The position numbers and the translations under genes are program-made. A DNA stretch of 64,000 bases from Raphanus sativus (Eukaryota; Streptophyta; Magnoliopsida; Brassicales; Brassicaceae), in assembly GCF_000801105.2 (NCBI RefSeq), contig NC_079512.1, positions 32,071,848-32,135,847 of the forward strand, written 5' to 3'. This document shows positions 1 to 12,500 of this stretch, piece by piece (within the stretch, counting starts at the first letter, position 1; the number at the start of each line of letters is the position of its first letter). The notes under the pieces were generated by a model that was given only the letters and a program-made list of their open reading frames with translations, had not been told where the DNA came from and did no database searches.

Positions 1-1589
1 GTGAGATAAAAAATATGGATTCCAATCTCGAAATCAGAATGTTATGTGTTGTTCATCCTTTCAAAACTGAATGAAGGGTACAAGTGAAAGTGATGCATAT
101 GTGGAATTCATTCAGCTCCCACACTGGTTCTTCTCTTCATCTCATTGCGGTTTTCTCCATATCTCCTTTATATTTCTCATAGCCTATGTAAACTGTTGAA
201 AAAAAAATCATGCTGTTTACATAGTATCACTACTATATATTCATTAAAAAGATAAGTGTTGTACTAAATAGTGAATACAATATACACTATTTTATATATA
301 TTCATGGTTTCATTGAAAATGTATTTAATATTGTAGTTATTCCGTGCTTTTCAAATGCAAATCTTTTTTCAAAAGGTTTTTTTTTAAATATATTAATCTA
401 AACAAACACTGTCACAAAATCTCAACTACATTGACATATCTTTTTCAGATGATTTTTTTTTAAATTATATATTAATCTAAATAAACATTGGTATAATATC
501 CAACTAAATTTAGCAACTTAAATCATCGAAAATTATAAATAATATATGGTTGTAACTTAAAAGATCTACAATAAGGTATATACCTAAAATACATTTCCAA
601 ATGTAACTTAATTTTTTTATATTTTTGTGATTTCAGAAATTTACCAGCAATTACAACTATATAAATAACAAATCAAACACGGCAAATATTATCATACAAA
701 TTCTCCAAATTTTCCACCGTGATCTATTATTATAAATTCCATACTCAAAATCGGCAACAAAACAGTCCTAAAGAAATCCTAAAGAAATCTATTTAATCCA
801 ACAATATATTAAATTTTTAACCAAATCTACTAATCCTAAAGAAATATATTTAATTCAACAATATTTAGTTTTAAGCTTTCTTAAATAACAATATAATCTC
901 ATATTTTAACTAGCCCTTAGTTTTAGGATTGATTTGTTTGTTGTATAATTATTTTGATCTATTTTCCAAACTTAAAATTATTTTATCATATGAAATTAAT
1001 TTATAATTAAAAACTACGTGAAGAAAATTTCAATATTTTAAATATTTATATATGTTGGAATTATCATTTAAATAACCACATAAATGTTTATTTTAATTTT
1101 TTTTTTAAAATACAAAGATCACATTTAATAAATAAATTATAAACTTTAAACAAACTATTTTAAAAAATATTACCACTACTCATAATATTGACACATATTA
1201 TAAGATCATAGAAATAATTATTTTCTAAATCAATATTACATATATTTACTAAATATATACGCTTAAATTATAATTTTACATAAATTTTAAATTATTTAAA
1301 AATCAATATTTAAAATTTTAAAATAAATTTGACTTTCTAAAATGAATCTATAATTAATGAGTAGATTTGTTTTTTCTTTTTTTTGTCAGCAACTTATGTA
1401 TCAAATACAAACGGGTCTTACAAATACATTTTTTATTTATATTGTGAGCTAACAAATGGGTTAATAATTTTATCAAAAAAAAAACGATTCCGTACTTTCA
1501 AATTATAGATAGATATATTCTTATATATGATACCAAGTGGTCCTTAAATAAATAAATAAATATATAAGTTATATATATATATATATATA
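1..1589. other. AT-rich intergenic DNA, no gene seen
   Basis: Very AT-rich sequence with many short A and T runs and no coding frame of useful length. A short motif block near 385-420 recurs in diverged form near 460-500, which suggests old repeat debris. A T-run followed by GTCAGCAAC near 1381-1400 resembles the reverse complement of a LINE tail. A long (AT)n microsatellite lies at about 1570-1596 against the next element. Confidence 0.5.
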
Positions 1590-2305
1590 TATATACTATT
1601 AAAGCAAACGACTATTTATGAATCTGCCCCTGAAATTTCTAAGTAACTACAAAAATTGCATGTACCTTTTTTCCAGCATTATTTGCAACCAATCAAAAGT
1701 CATTATTTTGCAATTACATTAAAGATTATTTAATATAATGCAGTTCTTAGCATTTTTGAAAATTTTATTTCCTAAATGTTTGCACCATACCTTTCCAAAA
1801 ATCTTTCACATTATTAATTATTTGAAATTATTTATTAAATGAAACTTTAAAATAAAATCAAGTTGAAATAAAAAATGATTAAATAAACAAAATCATAATA
1901 CAAGTCTCAATTATCTCAACTACTTTAGAAAATAGTTTCATTTAAAATAAAAACTAAATCACATAGACTAAACTTAATAAAATTATAGAAAATGTTTTGA
2001 AACGCACAAATGAAAATTTCAATACAAAAGTGTTGAAGATAAAATATTTTATTTAAATTAAAAAAGCAGTGTAAAATAAGTTTAACTTCGGTTTAAATAA
2101 ATAAAATCATATTATGTGTTAGAATTATTTAGAGTCTTCTAAAATTTAGTCATATTAAAATAAAAAATAAGTCATATAAGTAAATTTAAGATAAATTTCA
2201 TAAAAAGTTAAATATATAATTTATAAAAAATCATAATTTTTATTATATAAAATAATTTTCCAAAAAAAATATACCCGCCCTCTTTAAGGGCGGGTCAAAA
2301 TCTAG
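1590..2305 (+). mobile_element. Non-autonomous Helitron
   Basis: The 3' end has the Helitron signature: a GC-rich hairpin at 2274-2294 (CCCGCCC, short loop, GGGCGGG), about 8 bases of spacer, then CTAG at 2302-2305 followed by T. The left end contains ACTATTAAAG, the usual subterminal start of Brassicaceae Helitrons, but the terminal TC is hidden in the adjoining (AT)n run, so the 5' limit is approximate. There is no coding capacity, so it would depend on RepHel protein supplied elsewhere. Confidence 0.7.
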
Positions 2306-3426
2306 TGTAGTTTTTAAAACAATAAAAATTCTGTAAACAAAATCATAATCTTAAAAACATAGTATCAAGACATGGATGAAGTAATTTATAAAATATCTTC
2401 AGCGTTATTATTTGAAGTTTCCACGTTCATAATAGGCCCTTCATAATAATGTGGAAAGTATATCATATCATACACACATTTTAACATTCATTGAAAATTT
2501 AAAAGATTAGTTTCATTTGCTTGTCCTGTTGATCTATGTAATGATAAATAAATAAATGTCTGGTGAATTATGAACGACATATGTATTAAGTTTAAAACAC
2601 GTTACCAGTACTAAAGCATATATTTCCTGACTTGGAACTGGAACTTTGTTTAACATGAAGGTATGGGACAAAATGATTATTGAATATGCTCACAAAAAAC
2701 ATATTACAATTCAAGTCTTCCACTTATGATTAAAGCCAAACTCACGGTACAATTTTCTTTATCCAACTTCAGCACACTAAAACCATTTATATCCAAGATA
2801 AACTGCACACTGATTATGTGTGTCTTTGATGTGTTAAAGGTATGGATATGCATGTCAAAGCATAGATCTTGTCTGGAGGTATGCTTCTAAGAATGCCACA
2901 CTAGGAACTGTGTATTATGTCTGTTTGTAAGTTGTAACTTGAAGCATGAACAAATAAAAATTAAACGACAAGGAAACAACCAGAGCCTAATATAGTTTAG
3001 TGCATGATTTGCAGATTGAATATTTGTTTAGTAAGTTTGAGTCTATTTTGTAATCTTAAAACAAATGTAGACTGTTGAAAATCGTCTCACAAGTCTAAAC
3101 TTAATTATTTAATCATGATCTGGATATTGCTTACTTTTAATTAACATTTTAATATTATAATTTTATTCTAGATAAGATCATACTAATATATAAAGTTAAT
3201 TAATGTTGATAAAGCGAAAACAAAGAAAGGAAAGTGCTAGAGTTTCCTTTTCCTTCGAGAAATAAACTGACTTGACGATTTCCTTTTTTTTCAAATACTA
3301 GGTTAAGTAGGATGCTCCAGCTCGTATATATTTAGACTCCCATATATTTATAGAATATTGAAAGTTTACCGTTTCAAACTTATATGCCACTCTTGATCAA
3401 TCAGTCATCAGAGACTACGAGATACC
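2306..3426. promoter_or_regulatory. Upstream region of the F-box gene
   Basis: No gene is recognisable. The last 150 bases contain TATA-like stretches (near 3326 and 3342) about 85-100 bases before the ATG at 3427, compatible with a core promoter and short leader. The rest is AT-rich and featureless to my reading. Confidence 0.35.
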
Positions 3427-4551
3427 ATGTTGAAAAGATTTAGCTCGAGTGTAGAATTGCTACCACATGATGTTGTAGAGCTCATACTAAAGAGACTTCC
3501 GGTCAAGTCTCTACTGAGATTCATGTCTGTATCCAAGACGTGGAAACTCACAATCGAGACACGAAGTTTCCAGGAAAGGCAGTTGATCCATCATAGCCAA
3601 TTACGAGGTCCGGATATCCTTTTCGTGTCCTTTGGTGATGATGATGATGGTTTGAACACAGATCCTGGAAGACACGTGCTTGACTCATCAATAGCAGCTT
3701 ACACGCTCTGGTTCCCTACTTTGTGCATGTCAGTCTGCCATGGAAGTTGTGACGGTCTAGTATGTCTCTACACTGTCTACAACCCGAGTGTCAGTGTCGT
3801 GGTAGTGAATCCCGCCACCAGGTGGCATCACAGTTTACCTCTTGCCAGAATTCAACAGCTCTCTATCGAAAAGATTACAAGTGGATCGTTTGGCTCTGCA
3901 TGTCCTATTCTTGGATTTGGTAAAGACAAACTCAGGGGCACGTACAAACCGGTTTTTTTATATAATTCATACGGACTGGGCCTAGACAACGTTACCACTT
4001 GTTGTGAAGTTTTTGATTTTAGCACTAAACTTTGGAGGTACGTTCGCACTGCGGCTCCTTATGGGATAAATTTTCACCATGACCCCGTGCACTTAGATGG
4101 GTCGCTTTACTGGTTTACGTACTGTGCCGAAACCAAAGTATTATCTTTCGATCTCCACACGGAAACTTTCCAAGTCATCTGTGAAGCTCCCTTTTCTCAT
4201 GTACATGATCCTCACAGCGTCAGCATGTGCGTCCTCGATAACTGCTTGTGTGTATCCACGAGTAACTGGCCGACCCAAGATATTTGGTCGTTGGATTCTT
4301 CAGGCGGCAACATGAAGACATGGAAGAAAATGTGTTCGATAGATCTCACCACTACTCTTGATTGGTCCGGGAAACACTCACTCTTAGCAATAGCAATTTT
4401 GGATAAGAACAAGTTATTACTTCGTAGTCGTGGAAACTATCAACCACTGGTGATACATGATCTCAATACCAAATCTTATGAGTTACTCTTCAGACCTGAC
4501 AGTGGTGTAGGTTCTGTTTGTTATTTCCAAACTTTGTTTTCTCCATTATGA
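3427..4551 (+). CDS. F-box protein with F-box-associated (FBA) domain
   Basis: Single-exon gene for a 374-residue protein. Residues about 10-50 form an F-box (LPHDVVELILKRLPVKSLLR, then SVSKTWK). Such domains bind SKP1/ASK proteins, so the product should be a substrate-recognition subunit of an SCF E3 ubiquitin ligase. The remainder shows the repeating hydrophobic and Trp pattern of plant F-box-associated domains (CHGSCDGLVCLY, then NPATRWHHSLP, then VFDFSTKLWRYV), which bind the target. The substrate cannot be deduced. The frame is intact from an ATG with a TATA-like region upstream. It lies tail-to-tail with the subtilase, with about 285 bases between stops. It is not in the Arabidopsis collinear block as I recall it; this family expands by local duplication, so a lineage-specific insertion is plausible. 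Confidence 0.9.
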   Translation: MLKRFSSSVELLPHDVVELILKRLPVKSLLRFMSVSKTWKLTIETRSFQERQLIHHSQLRGPDILFVSFGDDDDGLNTDPGRHVLDSSIAAYTLWFPTLCMSVCHGSCDGLVCLYTVYNPSVSVVVVNPATRWHHSLPLARIQQLSIEKITSGSFGSACPILGFGKDKLRGTYKPVFLYNSYGLGLDNVTTCCEVFDFSTKLWRYVRTAAPYGINFHHDPVHLDGSLYWFTYCAETKVLSFDLHTETFQVICEAPFSHVHDPHSVSMCVLDNCLCVSTSNWPTQDIWSLDSSGGNMKTWKKMCSIDLTTTLDWSGKHSLLAIAILDKNKLLLRSRGNYQPLVIHDLNTKSYELLFRPDSGVGSVCYFQTLFSPL

Positions 4552-4836
4552 ATTTCTTTTTTTCTTTTATCTTTTTTCATCTGTTTATGGAACCATTGTA
4601 ATTTAACCTCTTCTGCAATTTATAATTTACTAATGTTGTTGTAGCTATAGTTAATGAATTTTATTTAGTTAATGATCTTGATTATCGTTTTGTCTGGATT
4701 CGAATGTAGTAAGCTTTTATATGCATAGCTAGCTATATGGTTTGTGGTGAATAAAATGAGGAAACTTAATCAAAATATGATTTCATCTTTATTATTATAA
4801 TAATGATCTTGAATACACACTTTTGAATAGAGACTC

Positions 4837-7800
4837 TCAAGGCTTGGTCATGATCCTTGTCTGAACAGAGACAGGGATTCTAACATCATGAACACCATCA
4901 GTCCAAGTCAAGCTTCCAAAAAAGTAACCAGTGTTGACTTTATGACTCGTTTTAGCCCTCACCTTGAAAGAGAGCACCTGTCCAGAGCCAAACACGAGCG
5001 TGGTCGGGGAGACAGTGAGAGTAATACCGAGAGGAGACTCGACCACAGCTTTGTAGACTGAATTTTTTGGTCCAACGTTGGTTAAACTTCTCGTGAGTGT
5101 GACTTCTCGATCAAGATTCGGGATGGTGATCGAAGGTAAGTTGATATCGAGAATCGATGATGCCCCAGGAGATGATGGACAGTTAGTCTTTTTACCGAGG
5201 ACACGAGAGATAGATGTGTCGTTGTAACCAGCTGAGCACATGTAACTGATGTAATCTTTGATCCCCATATCGTAGACAAGTCCAGGGTCTGCGGCGCTCT
5301 CAGGGTTTACGAGACCTCCTCCGTAGTCAAATGGATCTGCAATCTTCTTGTTTGATCCTTCGGCCAAGATAGGTTCTCCAGACTTACTTGTCGTCCAAGC
5401 TTCAAAAAAAAAAGATAAGTTTAGTCAAAAGAGAGTTGGTGACATAAGGAGAAGATGAAGAAAGAACCTGTTGTGACCAAAGCTGATCTAATAGCAGCAG
5501 GAGACCAATCAGGGTGTAGACATTTGAGGAGAGCTGTGATTCCAGCCACAACGGGAGTCGACATTGATGTCCCTGAAAGTAGTCCAAATCCGTTGTGGCT
5601 TTCAGGATCAAGAGGACTTAGTGCCGCGAGTATGTTCACACCAGGAGCTGCTATGTCAGGCTACAATAGTAAAACACTTGATCAGTTATGTGTATCATAA
5701 GGTTTCAACTAGATACAGTACAATGGCTTTAGTTATAAACCTTGAGAATGGCTGGTGAGACAGGGTTAGGACCTCTAGATGAGAACGCAACAACCTTTGC
5801 AGCTTCAGGGGGACCGGTTAACGTCGTAGCCGCGCTTATTCTCACAGTGGGTGATCTGTGGTTTTGACAACAGATCAATGATGTTTTGTAAAAAAGAGAG
5901 ACTTTACTTTTAATAAACAGAACTTATGTGCTTCAACATAGAGAACCTGGTCGTGCGGATGTATTGTAAAATGTCGACTCCTTGCTCGTAACTTATTAAA
6001 ATGTAGGGAGAAGATTCATCAGGAACGTTTTGAGCTAAGATGACTGCTACTACACCTTCGTTTGAGACGTCTTTATCGAAAACAAGAAGTGTTTTTCCCT
6101 TCACATTAGTTATTTTGCCACTGCGTGAATCGAAGAAAGCTAAACCGGTTGTAATATCCGGCCCAGTGAACAAAGATTCACCCTAGTTTAACAAAACAAC
6201 AAGACATCAAGAAGTTAAGTTTTTAATACTAATGTGAGTTTTTGACTTTGGTAGTAAAAGAGAGACAAAAGAAACATTGTATGAAACGTACGTAGTAGGT
6301 TTGGTTATTGCCAAGAGTGATCTTTGTAGGAAAAGACCGGTCAAGAGTAGTTGCAGCAACGGTCAAGAACCAAGGAGCAACGTTCGTAATAAGCTGAGCA
6401 CCAGGACCGTGGTTTCCAGCCGCAGCCACAACCGGAATCCCTTTAGCCACCGCGTGAAAAGCCGCTACAAAATGGACTTGATCGACCTCAGAACCCTCAG
6501 GAACTTTCCCTCCTATAGAAACCGACAAAACATCAACACCATCATGTATAGCATCATCATAGGCCTTCCACATATCAGCGCTTGAGCATCCAAATGTGAT
6601 CCAGCACACCTTGTAAGAAGCTATACGAGCCCGAGGAGCACCACCTCGGACCGTACCTGAGAAGGAAGGAAACAAACTAACGTCTCTTAAGAACGGTACC
6701 TTGACTCTCAAGCTATTCTTTTTTTTTTTTTTTGCAGACTAGGGTTAGGTATATATTATTTACCTAGAGCTAGACCATTGAAGCTCGCATTTGAAACAAA
6801 GGATCCACCAGCTATTGTGGCTGTATGCGTGCCGTGACCCTGTGCATCTCTGTTGGATTTGAAGTCTCTGGTCATGAATTTGAGATTTCCTCCTAGCTCA
6901 GCCATTAGGCCCTTTATGTAGTACTTAGCTCCTATAAGCTTCTTGTTGCAATGAATCGTGGCGTTAAAGTCTTTTCCTGATTTACATTTTCCTCTCCAAC
7001 GCTTAGGTATTGGTCCAAAGCCTTGATCGTTGAATACCTCTGACTCTGGCCATATTCCTATGTTTACATACATGAACATGATGTGAGACAAATGTGGCAT
7101 ATATTAATAGAGAAGAGAGTGTAGAGAGAGACCTGTGTCCAAGAGGCCGATGATAGCTTCACTGCCCATGTTGGTCTCTTTGAGAAGACCTTTCACAGAT
7201 GATGGTGATGAAAACGAAGATGGAACTTGAGATTGAGAGAGGCCAAGGAGATCCCAAGTTCTAGTGGTTTTCAGTTTTAGAATCCGGTTTGGTATCACAT
7301 GGACTACTGATGGATGCTCTGTGTATATATATAAAAGATTCCGGTTTAGATTACTGTAAGAGGCTAATGTGATCACAAGTTTCCGGTTCAAAGCTCAAAC
7401 ATATATAATTTATCTTAGATGTGAGTTTTGTTGAGTACCTGAGATTTTCTTTGCTTGGGAAGATGTAAGAAGTGCAGCGAAACCAGAGAATCCATGTTGA
7501 TAGCTGTAGATCATTGAGTTATGTGCGTCTTCTTTGCTGTACATAACATGAGAGATAAGAAAACAGAGTCAACCTGAGTTTCTTGGGTAACAAGAAAGAA
7601 ATGTAAGATATTATTAACTTATTAAGATTTGATGAACCGGTTCAATATGTATAATGCCTGTACCATCTATAAAGACATGACCGTTTGGAGATGATTAAAG
7701 TAAAAGTACCTTTCATGCAGAGATTCAAGCATTTGATGATGAGTAGCTGTGACGAGTTCGGGATCATCATGTTCTCTTTCTCCAAGGTAAACTATATAAA

Positions 7801-8009
7801 CCTATTTAGCCCGTCCAGAAAAAAACATCTAGAAAAGTTAAAATCAGTACACTCTTAGCGGTTTTGAAAATATACATTGCGTTACATACCTTGCTGTTAT
7901 TTTCTGTGGCTCTTGCAGATGCAAGAAAACTCAGCTCCGTGCTAAGAAATAGGGCCAAAGAAAATGAGAATAGAAGCACAAGTCTGTGACTTTGTAAAGA
8001 GTTCTCCAT
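4837..8009 (-). CDS. Subtilisin-like serine protease (SBT3 group)
   Basis: Ten exons on the minus strand: 7890-8009, 7710-7801, 7439-7536, 7133-7318, 6764-7057, 6292-6656, 5947-6182, 5741-5855, 5468-5660 and 4837-5399, about 753 residues, normal for plant subtilases. The order is signal peptide ([14 protein letters not shown]), I9 propeptide (YIVYLGE), catalytic domain with Asp in GLLDTGIWPES, His in GHGTHTA, oxyanion Asn in AAGNHGP and Ser in SGTSMSTP, a PA insert, and a C-terminal fibronectin-III-like domain. All catalytic residues are present, so it should be a secreted, active protease of the cell wall space. Its place next to the SF3B2-like gene matches the SBT3.13-SBT3.15 cluster (At4g21630-At4g21650) from memory; which member is uncertain. 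An in-frame ATG exists 30 bases upstream (8039), but starting at 8009 places the hydrophobic signal nearer the N terminus. Confidence 0.9.
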
Positions 8010-8055
8010 TTTTTCTGAAGTGAGAAGTGTGTGTGGCATAGATAAGCTCTATGGT

Positions 8056-8065
8056 TATTTATATA
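8056..8065 (-). promoter_or_regulatory. TATA box of the subtilase gene
   Basis: Read on the minus strand this is TATATAAATA, about 47 bases before the chosen start codon at 8009. The spacing implies a leader of only some 15-20 bases, or initiation just downstream. Consensus match only. Confidence 0.5.
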
Positions 8066-9515
8066 GAATGAGTGAATAATTCATGGTGAAAACTAGAGGT
8101 GGAGTTTTAGGTTAGACTCAAAATCGGTTTGGTTCGGTTTTGATCTTGGTTATGTTTGGGTTTGTCTCTTCTTGTATGGGTTATTACCCCCACAAAAGAA
8201 GCTTTAGTCTTCTTTCTTTAAATCCCCACTTTTGTTAAAAGGGTTATCAACTTGTCATTTGTTAAAATTGTTTACTTGCTAGAAATACCTATATGATTAT
8301 TCACCTAATGTTCTATAAGAGGATATCAATCATATGAATCATGTCTTAAACTATGGTTAAGATTCCTAGCTTAGGAAGATGTTAGACAATGAGTCATGGT
8401 CCATGACTGACCCAATTAGTTAGAGATAATTAGTCTTGATAGAGACCTCTAAACCAATATATTGGATCATAGTGGAGGAAATCGATTCCAACTTTTGCAT
8501 TTATGGGAATAATAAGTTGACAGAAAGAAGAGTGAGTTACCAGTGAGTGTGTATAACAATATAATAAAAATGTTTTTCTGGTAAATTTCTATTCAGATCT
8601 ATGTTCTTAATTACATTCAATTTGTTTTATTCTCTTATCTGCCATTTAGATCCAACCAATCCAATAATGTAATTGAAACTTGTCAATGAATCACTCACCG
8701 TCTGTGTTACGTTTATATACACATATTTTTCAGTTTGAAAATTTTATGCCAAGATATATTTTAAATTGTGATGTAATCGGGTGCACTGACCTAATATAAA
8801 GACTTGACTTTGTTTTCACACATATTTAGATCGACTGAACATGAAAATTCGATAAATGAAATTAGCAAACATTAACGGTTGTATAATTGTATTAGCGAGT
8901 AAGAAACCCACTACGTTTCAAACCTTGAAAGCCTTCACACATACGAGTGAGGGGAAAGAAAAGGCGAACGTCTGCTCATGCATGGTGATTTTCTTTCTTC
9001 CCGGTTTCACCGTCTCATTGCTCTGTCGGAATGAGTTGTCACCTAATATGTCTCCTAATATCGGATGTGGTAAATAGATTTGAAAAAAAAACAAAAATGA
9101 TATGTAAATTATATGTTTCTTGGAGTTCATATGCCAAAATGTGAGACACCACACTCACATGTAAGAGCACCTTTATATTTCAAGTTCTAAAACAAGGCAA
9201 GAATCATGGAACGATCTCAACAAAAACGATGTTGCTTACTCTTTCAGTTTTACAATTCAGGCTTTTAGACTTAAAATTTGTGCAAACAAGTGTTTTTTTT
9301 TATTTCAAGTGACATAGCATTTAGAATCCATAACATTTATAGGTTTTTATAAACTCAAAGATGTTGACAAAAAAAAACTCAAAGATATCTTTTCTATGCA
9401 TCTGCCTTCCTCCTTCAAGCTTATGTAAAAGCTAACACATTCTCAGGAGAATGAATCACTCTCTCACACACACACGTCCAGATTCCGGAGTTCTTCCATG
9501 AATTGAAAAGCTTTC
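8066..9515. other. Intergenic region between subtilase and SF3B2-like gene
   Basis: Contains the subtilase upstream region and the 3' flank of the SF3B2-like gene. No RNA gene or credible coding frame is seen. Within it, 9351-9386 holds a tiny retroposon-like insertion, listed separately. Confidence 0.5.
9351..9386 (+). mobile_element. Micro-insertion: GTTGAC-poly(A) tail with 12-bp target duplication
   Basis: AAACTCAAAGAT occurs perfectly at 9351-9362 and 9375-9386. Between the copies is only GTTGAC followed by six A. The tail matches the 3' end of the LINE fragment at 41628-41751 (read on its own strand, GTTGAC plus A), so this looks like a LINE insertion truncated to almost nothing but its tail. 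Confidence 0.6.
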
Positions 9516-12500
9516 TCAAAATTTGAAATCTTTCTTCTTCTTTCCTTCCTTATCACGCTTCCTTTTCTTCGAATTCTGTTACACCATTCCACCAAGTTAA
9601 GAAAAAGTTAATCACCACATCCGTAGTGTTATAGCAGTTTATATATCGGAAGTCATTTAATTACCTCTGCGACCATGTCACTGAAGTCCTCTGGCTTATT
9701 GCGAAGTTTCTCCTCTTCTCTCGCCTCCTCATACCTTCCAAAATCAAAATGTAGGTAAAGTTAAGAACAGTATTCTTTACTTATGAAGTCACATGTAGAT
9801 ATATACAATCATGTTACTACTACTTACTTGGCAGGTAAAACATTCTCCAAGGCGTCCAGCTCTTCTGGCTGTAAGCTGACGTCCACACGATCTGTCTTTT
9901 GTCCTTTAAGCAAATCAACCTGTTCAAAAATAGACACAATTGCATAAATTTACGACTCCTCATATACCAAAACTTCAGAGACACTACAATAACTTAATGT
10001 CTATACCTAATACCGGCTCAAAACAACACATAAACTTAGGAGACTAATACTAAACTAACACACAACCTCTTGACCAAACAATCCAAAAATATCAAAAACT
10101 ATCTAAATTTTCTAGCCTCATTTCCAACCAACCATGAATTGCTTCAACCATGTATCTGGAAATTAGGTGATTGTCCACCTTACACTATCTACCAGTCCTT
10201 TAATTAATGAACAGATTTTGGTAATTTAAGTATAGATTGCTTACCCTTTTAGCTCCCGCCTTGTCCTGAGTACCAGTTTTAATGACGTATGTGTGTGTGG
10301 TTCCCAGCACTGTTCCAGGAGCAACACTCTCTCCCTTCTCTTCAAGTACCTTCAGAAATAAAAAGAACCAACCACAAGAGTTAGTTTTGTAATTTCGCTT
10401 CACATCAAAATAAGAGAATACTTCCACTAGGTGGAAGATAAAGTGAAGATGCATTAATAAAAAAAAATTAGGTTCACTACCTGATATAGAGCCCTATCGG
10501 GTTCCTTTCTCTGTTCCTTACGAAGCTCAATTGCATCCGGTGTTTCAATGCCAGTTGGAGTGCTGAAAAGGGGGAAAACAATTAGTTTCATGTGTTATAT
10601 GATAAGCAAACAAAGACAAATACACGTCGTCGCTAAAAGGTAAAATAATACCTTGACAGTGTATCGACCGATTCCATGCCGTCTTCTAGTTCTTCTTCAT
10701 CCATCTCCTCTTCTTGTTCTTCCTCCTCCTCTTCCTCTTCTTCTTCTTCTTCCTCCTCCAAATCACCCCAGTGCTTACTCTTATCAATAGGCTCATCCTA
10801 TTATCATGACAAAGGAACAATAAGCTTATGTATTCCTTCCACGTAGAATAATATAAAATTCTAAACAAAACATAGGGAATAAAGAACACTCACCTCATAA
10901 TTGGGCTGATCTTGTTGCTGGACGCCAAAGACATCTCCATACAATGGACGTCCAAACTGCATATAACACAAACGATGGGAAGCAACAAAAATGTGTTAGT
11001 GAATGGCACGGAAAATTAACTGAAAGAAGGATATAGATAAACATACTTCATCAACTGGAGGTTTCCCCCAGCCACCAGCATGATAACCAAAGCTAGCTCC
11101 ATGCGGAATAGGAGCATTAAGACCAGGAATTTTCAGATGTGGGTAAGAAGGGGGAGGACCATATCGCTGTTATAGAAGGATTTTTTTTAGTAAACAATTA
11201 CATTTCAATCAGAATAATAATCAATAATCATGAAGACAAGTCATAATAAATTCACCTGCATATTGATTAGCCATGGGGGAGAAGCACCTTCAGCCATACC
11301 AAGAGCTTCTTTCAAGTCATGTGACAATGTTCCTGGTTTCGTTTCCCTCAGTTTAACCTATTTTCAAATTATTGCAATTAGATTCAGGTACACAAAGCAA
11401 TTAAACCAAGCAGTGTAATAAATGATAAAGATGCAAAACATGTCACAAAGTACCTCAAATTCTTTCCCTTCAAAATACAAATCCCCAAGCGCTGTCAGCT
11501 TCGGCTTTGTTTGGTATTTGAAGAATGCATCATGGAGAACCTGCGAAAGGAAGGTATTATTTCCACTTATCAGTTAAAGAACAGACATCAACAAATGCAC
11601 AGTACAGAGAAAAATTATAGAGGGAAACCTGGTAGTCAATGTCCATTTTTCCCATCTTTGGTTGCATACGCTCCCGTTGCTTTTGCTTCAACTTTTTACC
11701 ATCTTCTTTCTCAATGTAAGCCTAAACAACAACAACAAAGTAATTAGCTCTGACTAGTAGAAGCAATTTAGGACTTACACCTAAACACATCAAACTAAAA
11801 CTGATAGAGAACCATCTGATTTGAAAATATTATATGTTAACAAGAACGAATGGAAGTATAAAACAGATAGTGTAAGAGTGAGATTGACAAGAAAGAGAGT
11901 TCCTCAAAAGCACAGAAAAATGACAATTTGCATCCAGAAATCTAGTAGAATGAGTAAAAAAAGAGAGACCATTGCGTAGAGAAAGCTTAAGTTTAGTAAA
12001 AAAAATTGAAGAAGGGAAAGTAAATGTGAAACATTAAGATTGTCAAAATTTTATAATGATAGCATTAGTTCTAATAATATATTTAGTATTTCTACAAAAC
12101 CAAAACACCTCACCTACAGAAGGAAATATGTGCAGGTCAACAAAAAAAAACAAGATAATGGAGTTCATTGTCCAAAAGAAGATACCTGTCTAATTTTCTG
12201 AATGCCGGTGGCAGCAATGAAATCAGGAAGATGAAATGGCAGCTTCTCTATACCACGCTTTCCCTGCAAAAATTAATACCCCGCTGAGATGCCATGGCAT
12301 CAACTTAAGAAAGAGAGAGCAAGCAACACAATAGCCCAACCGCAAAGAAACATGACTGAATTCTATGAGTAATAGATAACCAAATGCATCGAAAAGCAAG
12401 ATCACTAAAATGCATACAAAACCGGATACATCTAAATGATACATAAACAATTTTCCTCAGAGACGTATCAAACGTCTTCAAAGACTACACCAAATAATTC

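Noticed and set aside
8856..9154. Small overlapping frames on both strands between subtilase and SF3B2
   Set aside because: Short, no homology that I recognise and no splice or promoter context; likely chance.
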